DNA of 64,000 nt. Source: Fibrobacter succinogenes (GTDB lineage Bacteria > Fibrobacterota > Fibrobacteria > Fibrobacterales > Fibrobacteraceae). The DNA lies in NCBI GenBank assembly GCA_902762795.1, contig CACWPM010000026.1:1-64000 (forward strand), read 5' to 3'. Below are positions 18,731 to 25,978 of the stretch, one piece after another (the stretch's first letter is position 1; each line of letters starts with the position of its first letter). A model generated the notes under the pieces. It was not told the origin of the DNA. It saw only the letters and a program-made list of their open reading frames with translations, and ran no database searches. Position numbers and translations under genes: made by a program.

Positions 18731-19990
18731 TCACTTAATTTCGAACAACGGATCGGGCTTTGCCGCAGTAATCGCGAGCGTCATTTTCGTCTTGCCTAAT
18801 GCACGGACAATTTCCAGACGCCCCGCACTATAAGCAATCTCAAGAGAACCATCCCGAAGCACGTGATTTTTCTTGCGAAGCTCTATCAACCCTTTCATAT
18901 ATTCATATATAGGATGAGTCAGCCCTTCAGACAACTTATCCCACGGGAACGACCTGCGATTGTCAGGATCCTTGCCACCCGCCATGCCAATCTCGTCGCC
19001 GTAATAGACGCACGGGGCGCCCGGCAAAAAGAATAGAATCGAAAGCGCAAGCTTTACACGCTGTAAATTTGAGCACGGAAGCGAGGCCAACCTAACCGTA
19101 TCGTGACTTCCGAGCAAGTTCATTTGCACGCCAAAACGCCCTTCCGGGAACGCCTCCCGCAAGCGCTTCGCGAATTCAGCCATGTCAATCGGGCTCTCGT
19201 CAAAGAGGTACGCGAGCACAGCCTTACGCAAGGGATAATTCATCACGCCATCGAACTGGTCGCCCTTGAGCCAACGCGAAGGCTCGTCCCAAATTTCACC
19301 GACAATATACGCTTCGGGGTTTATCGCCTTGATGCGGCGGCGGAACTCCTGCCAGAAGCTATCGTCGTCAATCTCGTTCGGGACATCGAGACGCCAACCG
19401 TCAATGCCGCGTTTCATCCAGTACTCGCCCACCGAGAAAAGGTAATCGCGAACGTCCGGATTGTCGGTATTGAACTTCGGAAGCGCAGGATACCCCCACC
19501 AGCAATCGTAATTGGGCTTGCCCGAATATGCATGGAGCGGCCATCCATGCACATGGAACCAGTCCACGTACGGAGAATTCCTACCCAGTTCCATCAAGCT
19601 GTTGAACTGGAAAAATCCGCGCGAGCAATGGTTGAACACGCCGTCTAAAATCACGCGGAGCCCAAGCTTGTGCGCTTTCTTGACGAGATTGTCAAAATCC
19701 TTGAGCGTTCCAAGCACCGGATCAATTTCAAAGTAATCGACTGTATGGTAGCGGTGGTTTGAATTGCTCTTGAAAATCGGGCAAAGGTAAATGGCGTTCA
19801 CGCCAAGCGAGGCGATATATTCAAGCTTTTCGTTAATGCCAGCGAGATTTCCGCCGAACATGTTCTCACGTGTCGGAAGCGTATTCCATTCCACGAACTT
19901 CCCGACCGCCTTGTACTTTGCACTACGGCAAAAACGGTCCGGAAAAATTTGATAGAAAACAGCGTCTTTGATCCAGGTGGGGAATGGCAT
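18731..19990 (-). CDS. GH13 alpha-amylase-family enzyme, cytosolic (neopullulanase / cyclomaltodextrinase-like)
   Basis: 419 residues without a signal peptide, so it acts in the cytosol. The (beta/alpha)8 barrel shows all family regions: DGVFNHC (115-121), nucleophile Asp202 in GWRLDVPNEI, acid/base Glu232 in VGEIWDE, and Asp297 in LLGSHDTVR. The start DAVFYQIFPDRF and the GHRYHT-like NHRYHTVDYF stretch are usual for neopullulanase and cyclomaltodextrinase enzymes, though the N-terminal domain of those enzymes is missing. It hydrolyses alpha-1,4 links in maltodextrins. With malQ next on the same strand it fits turnover of maltodextrin or stored glycogen. A short domain C ends the protein at 419. 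Confidence 0.9.
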   Translation of the reverse strand: MPFPTWIKDAVFYQIFPDRFCRSAKYKAVGKFVEWNTLPTRENMFGGNLAGINEKLEYIASLGVNAIYLCPIFKSNSNHRYHTVDYFEIDPVLGTLKDFDNLVKKAHKLGLRVILDGVFNHCSRGFFQFNSLMELGRNSPYVDWFHVHGWPLHAYSGKPNYDCWWGYPALPKFNTDNPDVRDYLFSVGEYWMKRGIDGWRLDVPNEIDDDSFWQEFRRRIKAINPEAYIVGEIWDEPSRWLKGDQFDGVMNYPLRKAVLAYLFDESPIDMAEFAKRLREAFPEGRFGVQMNLLGSHDTVRLASLPCSNLQRVKLALSILFFLPGAPCVYYGDEIGMAGGKDPDNRRSFPWDKLSEGLTHPIYEYMKGLIELRKKNHVLRDGSLEIAYSAGRLEIVRALGKTKMTLAITAAKPDPLFEIK

Positions 19991-20315
19991 GTGTAGTAGG
20001 AAGTAGGAAGTTAGAAGTAGGAAGTAAACAGTGGTTAGTGGTTAAGGTTTTGCCATCCTCGAAGCGATCATCCTCGACCGAAGGGAGGGGATCCAGTGAA
20101 GGTATGGGCTCGGGGCTTACGCCCCTTGGGATATGAGGTATGAGCTATTGTAATAAGAAAGCCCCAAAGCCTTGCAAAGCAAGGCGTGCCCAAGCGTAGC
20201 GAGCTCAAAGCGAGTTTACGAGCTATACAAGACTTGCCAATTTATTGGCTTAGTCGTTGTTATGCCCTTTGGGTAGACCTCATAGCTCATAGCCCAAGCG
20301 TAGCGTGCCCAACGC
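19991..20315. other. Gene-free stretch with hairpin-rich repeats
   Basis: Holds a period-7 tract (19995-20043), hairpins GGGGC-TTAC-GCCCC (20112-20125) and GCCTTGC-AAA-GCAAGGC (20169-20185), and heptamer-like strings at 20129-20150 (GGGATAT GAGGTAT GAGCTAT) and 20278-20291 (CCTCATA GCTCATA). The frame GGGCTCGG-hairpin-...TATGAGC recurs between mnmA and sprA (31303-31355). Confidence 0.6.
19995..20043. repeat. Period-7 tandem repeat (AGTAGGA type, seven units)
   Basis: Units AGTAGGA, AGTAGGA, AGTTAGA, AGTAGGA, AGTAAAC, AGTGGTT, AGTGGTT, directly upstream of the GH13 gene start (minus strand). Confidence 0.85.
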
Positions 20316-22289
20316 CTAAATTTTCCACAGCGGACGCGACCTGCGGTCATCGACAAGCTTGTGAATCTCCGAGACCAATCCAGAATTCGCAAGCAAGTCC
20401 TCGACACTGCACGGCATGCGGTACGTCCAATTTTTGCCACCAACGGTTCCCGGAATGTTGACACGCTCTTCCTTCGGATCGCATGCAGAAAGCACCGACG
20501 AAAGTGCAAAGTAATCCTGAATCGGCGGAATGCAGAACAAACTATTCGCAGAGAACACATGCGCGAGAATGTCCCGCACCACAGGCGGAGAAAGCTTTTC
20601 AGGAGCAACACCCGGCAATCCTGCATGAGACCAGTAGAAACCTCTGTCGAAATCACTCTCTTCCCAGAGGCCACGCAAAGTCGAAGTGTCATGACAACTC
20701 GTCGTGCAAACGGAGAGACGCGGGTATTCATCCATACTGTAATACGGAGAATAAGGCACATTCCAGTTACGAGCCCAGCGTTCAATACGCAGCGACATGA
20801 TGTCGAGTTTCTTGAGCACGGTAGGTACGCACGGCGGCACGGCGCCAAGGTCTTCGGCGCAAACAAGCATATCCGTTTCATTTGCCAGTACAGACAAAAG
20901 TTTCATCGCGTTCTGCTCCCATAGAGCATTTTGCGCCTGTTCGTTCTGGCCAATCAGTTCATGAAGTTTATCTTGTTCGTTCTGCGGGAGCGTAAAGAGC
21001 ACAGGCTGGTTGTACCAGTACCAATACGGATAAAATGTATTTTCGTCTCCTGTCGGAATGAATACGCGATTCCAATAAACACGGAGCATGGAATCCTTGA
21101 TTTCCTGCGGTTCGTCAAGAGCCAGGATAGCGCGTTCCGACAAGAGCTCCGGCTTGAGGATAAAGCGGTCCACGGTCCCGGGCAAATTTTCGAAGTACTT
21201 GGAAACAAGCCATTCCGTCTCTGTACCAAGGAACTCACGCAACTGGTCCACAGAGAAGTTCGGCCGGCGCAAATATTCAAGCGATTCGCGGCAGAAACCC
21301 GCATTGCGCAGCACATCCCACGTGAGCGGGATCGACGGCATGAAGCGCCCCAAAATGCCAGTCGTTTCCGTTTCGGGGATTGCCCAGATGCGGAAGAAGC
21401 CGAGCACATGGTCAATGCGATAAGCATGATAAAACTTGCTCGCCTGAGCCAAACGTCGACGCCACCAGCCAAAATCATCGGCTTCAAGCACGTCCCAGCG
21501 GTAAGTCGGGAAGCCCCAGTTCTGGCCACCGTAGCTGAACATGTCTGGAGGCGCCCCCGCACGGTCTGCAAGGGAGAAGTACTTGCGGTCAAACCACACA
21601 TCGGCGCTGTCTTCGTTGATGAGAATAGGCACATCGCCTTTCAAGCGCAGTCCGAGCTTGGAGACCTCGTTCACAGCAGCGGTAAACTGCCCTTCGGCGG
21701 TGTACTGCATCCAAGCCTGGAACAGCACATCCTTGTAGTTTTTCATCCAAAGTTTATCTATATCGGCAGCGGAAGGATTCTGGAATTTTTTCCAATCCTT
21801 CCAACTAGCTTCACCGTTCTGAGCCTTGAGCGTACAATAGACGCAATAGGATTTGACCCAGGCGTTCTTGTCAATCCATGCCAGGAGTTTCTTAGAAGAC
21901 TTGAGAACATCGTAGCAGGAATCAAAAATTTTACGCAGGATAGCGCGCTTCCAAGTAGTAATGCGGTAGTAGTCTACGCGCTCGATGCCAGCAAACTGTT
22001 CGCACGCCTTTTCAATTTCATGTTCGAACGAAGAAGCGCCTTCGACAGACTGCACGTTGATGAATACTGGGTTCAAGGCAAAAGCACTGCGGGCACTGTA
22101 AGGACTCGGCTCGGACCCTGTATCGTTTACAGGCAAAAGCTGAATGATATTGAAACCACAGAACTTGGACCATTGGGCAAAAGGAATCAAGTCCAAAAAT
22201 TCGCCAATGCCAATACTGTGTTTGCTATGAAGACTGAAAAGAGGAACGGCAACGCCGGTTTGGAAAGAAGTTAAATCACCATATCGCAT
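20316..22289 (-). CDS. malQ: 4-alpha-glucanotransferase, GH77 amylomaltase
   Basis: 657 residues. GH77 marks are clear: GVAVPLFSLHSKHSIGIGEF at the start, LPVNDTG and SPYSARSAFALNPVF, GDVPILINEDSADVW, the nucleophile Asp in YRIDHVLGFFRIW, the acid/base Glu in CAEDLGAVPPCV, and the stabilising Asp in SCHDTSTLRGLWEE. It moves maltosyl or longer units between alpha-1,4 chains. It is longer than the E. coli-like minimum only through insertions in the middle, as in the Bacteroidota/plant DPE2-like core, but lacks N-terminal CBM20 domains. It works with the GH13 enzyme next door. Codon usage is like the core genes. Confidence 0.94.
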   Translation of the reverse strand: MRYGDLTSFQTGVAVPLFSLHSKHSIGIGEFLDLIPFAQWSKFCGFNIIQLLPVNDTGSEPSPYSARSAFALNPVFINVQSVEGASSFEHEIEKACEQFAGIERVDYYRITTWKRAILRKIFDSCYDVLKSSKKLLAWIDKNAWVKSYCVYCTLKAQNGEASWKDWKKFQNPSAADIDKLWMKNYKDVLFQAWMQYTAEGQFTAAVNEVSKLGLRLKGDVPILINEDSADVWFDRKYFSLADRAGAPPDMFSYGGQNWGFPTYRWDVLEADDFGWWRRRLAQASKFYHAYRIDHVLGFFRIWAIPETETTGILGRFMPSIPLTWDVLRNAGFCRESLEYLRRPNFSVDQLREFLGTETEWLVSKYFENLPGTVDRFILKPELLSERAILALDEPQEIKDSMLRVYWNRVFIPTGDENTFYPYWYWYNQPVLFTLPQNEQDKLHELIGQNEQAQNALWEQNAMKLLSVLANETDMLVCAEDLGAVPPCVPTVLKKLDIMSLRIERWARNWNVPYSPYYSMDEYPRLSVCTTSCHDTSTLRGLWEESDFDRGFYWSHAGLPGVAPEKLSPPVVRDILAHVFSANSLFCIPPIQDYFALSSVLSACDPKEERVNIPGTVGGKNWTYRMPCSVEDLLANSGLVSEIHKLVDDRRSRPLWKI

Positions 22290-22342
22290 GGTTCAAATAT
22301 AACTCCAAATTTTTAAAAGAATCTTTCAAAATACGCGCAAAT

Positions 22343-22368
22343 AAAAAAAGGCTCGGAAACCCGAGACC
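22343..22368 (-). terminator. Terminator of small peptide gene 1
   Basis: On the minus strand CTCGG-GTTT-CCGAG (22365-22352) with flanking GG/CC, then CCTTTTTTT. It lies 32 bases past the peptide stop. Confidence 0.85.
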
Positions 22369-22399
22369 ACTTTCTGTTTTCTTAATCTTTCTTTAATAA

Positions 22400-22462
22400 T
22401 TAAGCACGCTTACTGTACTTCTTAAAGCTCTTGATCAAGAGGGCGGCGAGAATGCAATACAT
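22400..22462 (-). CDS. 20-residue hydrophobic-basic peptide, copy 1
   Basis: The peptide is MYCILAALLIKSFKKYSKRA: a hydrophobic half (residues 2-10) and a basic half (11-20), the build of a short membrane-active or membrane-anchored peptide. It has its own full transcription unit on the minus strand: -35 TTGACG (22517-22512), 17-base spacer, -10 TAATAT (22494-22489), ribosome site AAGGAG (22473-22468) five bases before the ATG, and a terminator. The second copy at 23206-23268 differs at five codons, four of them synonymous and one Ser to Ala, which argues that the protein sequence is kept. I do not recognise the family. Candidates are a type I toxin-like peptide, a membrane-protein regulator or a signal peptide; none is shown by the sequence. 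Confidence 0.8.
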   Translation of the reverse strand: MYCILAALLIKSFKKYSKRA

Positions 22463-22488
22463 TTAGACTCCTTGTTTTGACGGCGCCA

Positions 22489-22517
22489 ATATTAACAAAT
22501 TTTTACTACCACGTCAA
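22489..22517 (-). promoter_or_regulatory. Sigma-70 promoter of small peptide gene 1
   Basis: TTGACG, 17 bases, TAATAT on the minus strand. The expected start of transcription is near 22482, giving a leader of about 20 bases with GGCGCC and the ribosome site, as in copy 2. Confidence 0.8.
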
Positions 22518-22627
22518 GGGATTTTAGTATATATTTCGGCAACTTTTTAGACAAATCGTCCATAACAGTATAGAGGCCACCTCTAGACGCCAACTTTCCC
22601 CACATCCTTTTTTTATTTTGTAAAGGT

Positions 22628-23125
22628 ATGTTTTCTCTGAAAAAAATTTTATTTCTTACAAGCTTTTTGTTCGAATTCACATTTGCTGAAGATATTGAAA
22701 AGCTCTACGATTCTGATTACCATATATACAAAACAGAAATAGATTCTACAGAAATCTACGAACGCATGATTCTTCAAGAACAGAGTAATGCATCCACAAC
22801 AGTAGGTCAAATTCTACTCGGTTTTGGGATCCCCTTAACTATCGGAGGAGGCATTGCAATTTACAAGACAGCAACGTTTGATGACGATGAACAATTCAAT
22901 ACCGCAGCATTCGGCATTCCTCTAGCAATCATAGGCGTTCCAATGATACTTTACGGCATCTACGACATTGCAAAATCCACAAGTCACGCACAAAAGTACA
23001 AAGAACTAAAAAAGCGATATTTCTACTACAAATACAAAAAGCAAAAACAGACTGCTCAAATTTTTATAATACCACTAATCAGCATACATTCCCAAGCAGG
23101 CCTCGGCATGCTTCTAAAATTCTAA
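22628..23125 (+). CDS. Small exported or membrane protein, unknown function
   Basis: 165 residues. It starts with a signal-like stretch (MFSLKKILFLTSFLFEFTFAEDIE), followed by a charged part with tyrosines (LYDSDYHIYKTEIDSTEIYERM), two hydrophobic segments of membrane length (about 58-82, VGQILLGFGIPLTIGGGIAIY; 92-113, TAAFGIPLAIIGVPMILYGIYDI), a lysine/tyrosine-rich helix (KYKELKKRYFYYKYKKQKQ) and a hydrophobic end with a final Phe. An AAAGG ribosome site precedes the ATG; a TAGAGG-CCA-CCTCTA palindrome lies at 22571-22585 upstream. It is convergent with small peptide gene 2 and lies between the two peptide copies. The two-helix glycine-rich part resembles that of many small envelope proteins; no family is recognised. 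Confidence 0.7.
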   Translation: MFSLKKILFLTSFLFEFTFAEDIEKLYDSDYHIYKTEIDSTEIYERMILQEQSNASTTVGQILLGFGIPLTIGGGIAIYKTATFDDDEQFNTAAFGIPLAIIGVPMILYGIYDIAKSTSHAQKYKELKKRYFYYKYKKQKQTAQIFIIPLISIHSQAGLGMLLKF

Positions 23126-23130
23126 AACGT

Positions 23131-23164
23131 AAAAAAAAAAGCAAAGCCACGGGGAATCCGTGGC
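23131..23164 (-). terminator. Terminator of small peptide gene 2
   Basis: On the minus strand GCCACGG-ATTCC-CCGTGGC (23164-23146), then TTTGC and ten T. It starts 42 bases past the peptide stop and ends 6 bases from the 3' end of the convergent gene. Confidence 0.9.
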
Positions 23165-23205
23165 ATCGCGTTCAGTTTGGTTGGAGAGAGAAAAAATCTT
23201 TTCGA

Positions 23206-23268
23206 TTATGCGCGCTTGGCGTATTTCTTAAAGCTCTTGATCAAGAGGGCGGCGAGAATGCAGTACAT
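23206..23268 (-). CDS. 20-residue hydrophobic-basic peptide, copy 2
   Basis: The peptide is MYCILAALLIKSFKKYAKRA, one residue different from copy 1 (Ala17 for Ser17). Codons 2, 15, 19 and 20 differ only by synonymous changes. Ribosome site AAGGAG (23279-23274), promoter TTGAAA-17-TATCAT (23324-23296) and a strong terminator complete the unit. The leader keeps GGCGCCGTCAAAA with copy 1, while the sequence after the stop codon is unrelated, so conservation follows the promoter-to-stop unit. The 14-base palindrome CTCTTGATCAAGAG lies in codons 8-12 of both copies. Confidence 0.8.
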   Translation of the reverse strand: MYCILAALLIKSFKKYAKRA

Positions 23269-23295
23269 TTAGACTCCTTGTTTTTGACGGCGCCA

Positions 23296-23324
23296 ATGAT
23301 AACAATTTTTTACTAACGTTTCAA
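23296..23324 (-). promoter_or_regulatory. Sigma-70 promoter of small peptide gene 2
   Basis: TTGAAA, 17 bases, TATCAT on the minus strand, placed as in copy 1; the spacers also align (TTAGTAAAAAATTGT versus GTAGTAAAAATTTGT). Confidence 0.78.
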
Positions 23325-23444
23325 GGGGGAAAAATATAAATTTGCGCAAATTTTTTAAAACGTGCATTTAAGACAGCCATGCCCGCGAAAGCGGAATGAC
23401 AACATCCCGCAACATACAATTCAAGACTCAAAAGAACACAAATC

Positions 23445-23470
23445 TTGCGATTGTTCTATATATATCGCAA
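23445..23470. promoter_or_regulatory. Inverted repeat TTGCGAT / ATCGCAA upstream of batD-1
   Basis: 7-base arms 23445-23451 and 23464-23470 with an AT-rich 12-base centre, 32 bases before the start codon: a possible operator. No binding protein can be named. Confidence 0.4.
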
Positions 23471-23481
23471 TCCCCGGGGTG

Positions 23482-23496
23482 AAAATTTGGTAAATT
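23482..23496 (+). promoter_or_regulatory. Conserved promoter-like block of batD-1
   Basis: AAAATTTGGTAAATT is repeated exactly before batD-3 (25957-25971). If TAAATT is the -10 element, the A of the ATG at 23503 lies 7 bases downstream, which would make the message leaderless. No ribosome site is visible. Confidence 0.45.
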
Positions 23497-23502
23497 CCCT
23501 AC

Positions 23503-24711
23503 ATGAAACGTTTTTTGATTTTATGTCTCAGCCTAACAGCATTTGCAAACGCAACGCATAAGATAACGATAAAAGAGGACCGCGTCGAAGCCGGCCAGAT
23601 ATTCCATTTGCAACTGCAAATTCCATTAAAAGAACTGCCTAAAAATAGAAGTACACCGCAGCTTAAAATCCGCAACGACTTTAGACTTCTTGGACTCGAC
23701 AGTGCAAAAAATCCGATGACATACGAGGCATTGACGACGACTCGTGTCGGTCACAGGATAACCGTCGATACAGCGCAAGTCTATACATTCCAGGTGAAAG
23801 CTCCGCAAAAAACAGGACAATTCGACCTCGGGTCGCTAAGTTGGAAAGTCAAAGGCAAGCAAAGCATCATCAGCGACAACTACCAAGTAACCGTATCCCG
23901 CCCTTACAGCGCCCCAGCCTTAGAAGCAAGCATGACAACAAGCAAGCAAAGAGTTTATGTAGGCGAACAATTCGGCATTAACTTCGAGTTGCATTCATAC
24001 GAGAACTGCATAAGCGTCTTGGGTTCTAACAGTGTTGACTTCGGCAATAATTTCACCTCTTACCGCAACGACAATCTTAAAACGGAAAGCAAAGACTTCG
24101 GATATCATGAAAGTCTGACAACGATTCCTTTTGCATGGTGGCTCATCCCGAACAAAAGCGGAACACTAGAAATCCCGCCCGTCAACTTCACATACTCATC
24201 AATGGGCGAACCAAAGACTGTTAAAGAAGAAAAACAATTGAATGGCCATACGTTCACTAGCACCCACACCTCACAGGAACTCGTCGAAAAAGAAGCCTTT
24301 ACCGCCCCCATCTCCATTACGGTCCTCCCGCTCCCGACTAGAGGCATGCCTACGGATTTTTCAGGAATGGTCGGCTCTTACAAATTCAAAGCCTCTTTCG
24401 ACCGTACAAAAATTAAAATCGACGAAGCCATTACACTAATCGTCAACATCAGCGGCGACGGCGCAATAGGAAACATCACAAATCCGAAGCTCCCCGACCT
24501 AAGCGATTTCCGTTGGGAACTCCCCGAAATAAACATTAACGAAAGAATTGAAGACACAAAAGTTATCACCACCAAAGACATCAAAATGGCGCTCTACCCG
24601 AGAAAAGCGGGAACCTTCAAAATCCCCGCCATTACATATTCCTGGTTCAATCCAGGCAAGAAGAAATACGAAACAGCATCCGCAGGCCCATGGACTATCG
24701 AAGTCGAATAG
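23503..24711 (+). CDS. BatD-like protein without membrane anchor, paralogue 1
   Basis: 402 residues: signal peptide (MKRFLILCLSLTAFANA) and the repeated Ig-like strand blocks of the BatD (oxygen-tolerance, PF13584) family: VEAGQIFHLQLQI, KQRVYVGEQFGINFEL, IKIDEAITLIVNISGDG and PAITYSWFNPGKKKYETAS. It ends at TIEVE, exactly where batD-3 goes on into its anchor region, so it lacks the membrane helix and C-terminal domain and should be a free periplasmic protein or be held by a partner. It is the first of three tandem paralogues. Bat proteins work with MoxR ATPases and VWA proteins in the envelope; those partners are not here. Confidence 0.82.
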   Translation: MKRFLILCLSLTAFANATHKITIKEDRVEAGQIFHLQLQIPLKELPKNRSTPQLKIRNDFRLLGLDSAKNPMTYEALTTTRVGHRITVDTAQVYTFQVKAPQKTGQFDLGSLSWKVKGKQSIISDNYQVTVSRPYSAPALEASMTTSKQRVYVGEQFGINFELHSYENCISVLGSNSVDFGNNFTSYRNDNLKTESKDFGYHESLTTIPFAWWLIPNKSGTLEIPPVNFTYSSMGEPKTVKEEKQLNGHTFTSTHTSQELVEKEAFTAPISITVLPLPTRGMPTDFSGMVGSYKFKASFDRTKIKIDEAITLIVNISGDGAIGNITNPKLPDLSDFRWELPEININERIEDTKVITTKDIKMALYPRKAGTFKIPAITYSWFNPGKKKYETASAGPWTIEVE

Positions 24712-24722
24712 GATCTAACAAC

Positions 24723-25925
24723 ATGAAACGATTTTTCCTTTTATTTTTCAGTCTCGCCGCATTTGTAAACGCAGCGCCCTATACGAACATCGTCAATGAC
24801 GTCATTCAAGCCGAAGAAACATTCATTTACGAGCTCATCGTCCCGCACACGGATCTTCCCAAAAACAGAAGCGCGCTCCGACTGGAAACTCGCAACGACT
24901 TCAAGCTTCTTAAAATCGACAGTACCGACGAATTAAGGCCTCTAGACAAAAACGACTCTTTTACCATGTTTTTCGGCGGCCCCAAAGCTCAAAAAACGCG
25001 CATTTACTCATTCCATATCAAAGCTCCGAAAAAATTAGGAAAGCAGGATCTCGGATCGCTCTACTGGAACGCCGACGGAAAAACAACGACTATCGAAAAA
25101 AACATTTCGGTTTACGTGCATCGCCCCTACAGTAAAGACGCTCTCGATGTAAGTCTCGTCCCCAGCAAAACAACCGTTTACGAAGGAGAAACGTTCAACA
25201 TTACGCTCCATTTCCATTTGTACGATCATTTCCACCTCCCCTTGCAACAACCCGTCATGGACACAAGCAGCAATTTTAACATCAGTCTCATTGAAAAAAC
25301 AAAAACAGACTACAAGCCCGTCGAAGGCACCAACAACGAACTCGAAGCGTCCATGTTATTTGCTTGGCTCAGTCCGACCAAGAGCGGAAAACTCGCAATT
25401 CCGCCCATTAAGGTCAACTATACACAGAGCACTAAAGCTGATGTCGTCAAGACAAAAACACTAAATAGCACATCTTATGAAATCAAAAATGATACCCTTT
25501 CAAAGGTAGCCATAGCCGCCCCGCAATCTATAACGGTTATTCCGCTCCCAGCCGACAACAAGCCCTCAAACTTTTCGGGGATGGTCGGAGAGTTCAGTTT
25601 CGATGCAAACTTTGACCATACACACCTGAAAATCGGTGACGCCCTCACGCTCAACATAAACATCAGCGGAGATGTCCCTTCAGGATTTATCGCCAACCCG
25701 AAAATTCCCGACTTCATCGGCTTCCGCTGGGAAATTCCTGATATAACCATCGTCAAGAAACAGGAAAATTCCAAAACCATCACATCCAAAAATATCAAGG
25801 TGATTCTTTATCCTAAGGAAAAGAAGGTCTTCGAAATCCCCGCCATTACATATTCCTGGTTCAATCCAGGCAAGAAAAAATACGAAACAGCATCCGCAGG
25901 CCCGTGGACCATCGAAGTCGAATAA
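24723..25925 (+). CDS. BatD-like protein without membrane anchor, paralogue 2
   Basis: 400 residues from the ATG at 24723, 11 bases after the stop of paralogue 1; the frame is open from 24690 but MKRFFLLFFSLAAFVNA at 24723 is the signal peptide that matches the other two. Domain order is as in paralogue 1 (AEETFIYELIVP, TTVYEGETFNITLHFHLYDH, LKIGDALTLNINISGD, PAITYSWFNPGKKKYETAS). It also ends at TIEVE. It has no own promoter block and so is probably co-transcribed with paralogue 1. It has diverged most in the middle, around the FHLPLQQPVMDTSSNF stretch. Confidence 0.82.
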   Translation: MKRFFLLFFSLAAFVNAAPYTNIVNDVIQAEETFIYELIVPHTDLPKNRSALRLETRNDFKLLKIDSTDELRPLDKNDSFTMFFGGPKAQKTRIYSFHIKAPKKLGKQDLGSLYWNADGKTTTIEKNISVYVHRPYSKDALDVSLVPSKTTVYEGETFNITLHFHLYDHFHLPLQQPVMDTSSNFNISLIEKTKTDYKPVEGTNNELEASMLFAWLSPTKSGKLAIPPIKVNYTQSTKADVVKTKTLNSTSYEIKNDTLSKVAIAAPQSITVIPLPADNKPSNFSGMVGEFSFDANFDHTHLKIGDALTLNINISGDVPSGFIANPKIPDFIGFRWEIPDITIVKKQENSKTITSKNIKVILYPKEKKVFEIPAITYSWFNPGKKKYETASAGPWTIEVE

Positions 25926-25956
25926 AAATCCGACCATAGCCCCCATCTCGTCCGCT

Positions 25957-25971
25957 AAAATTTGGTAAATT
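25957..25971 (+). promoter_or_regulatory. Conserved promoter-like block of batD-3
   Basis: Exact copy of the AAAATTTGGTAAATT block before batD-1, seven bases before the ATG at 25979. It suggests that full-length batD-3 and batE are also transcribed on their own. Confidence 0.45.
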
Positions 25972-25978
25972 ATGGGGC

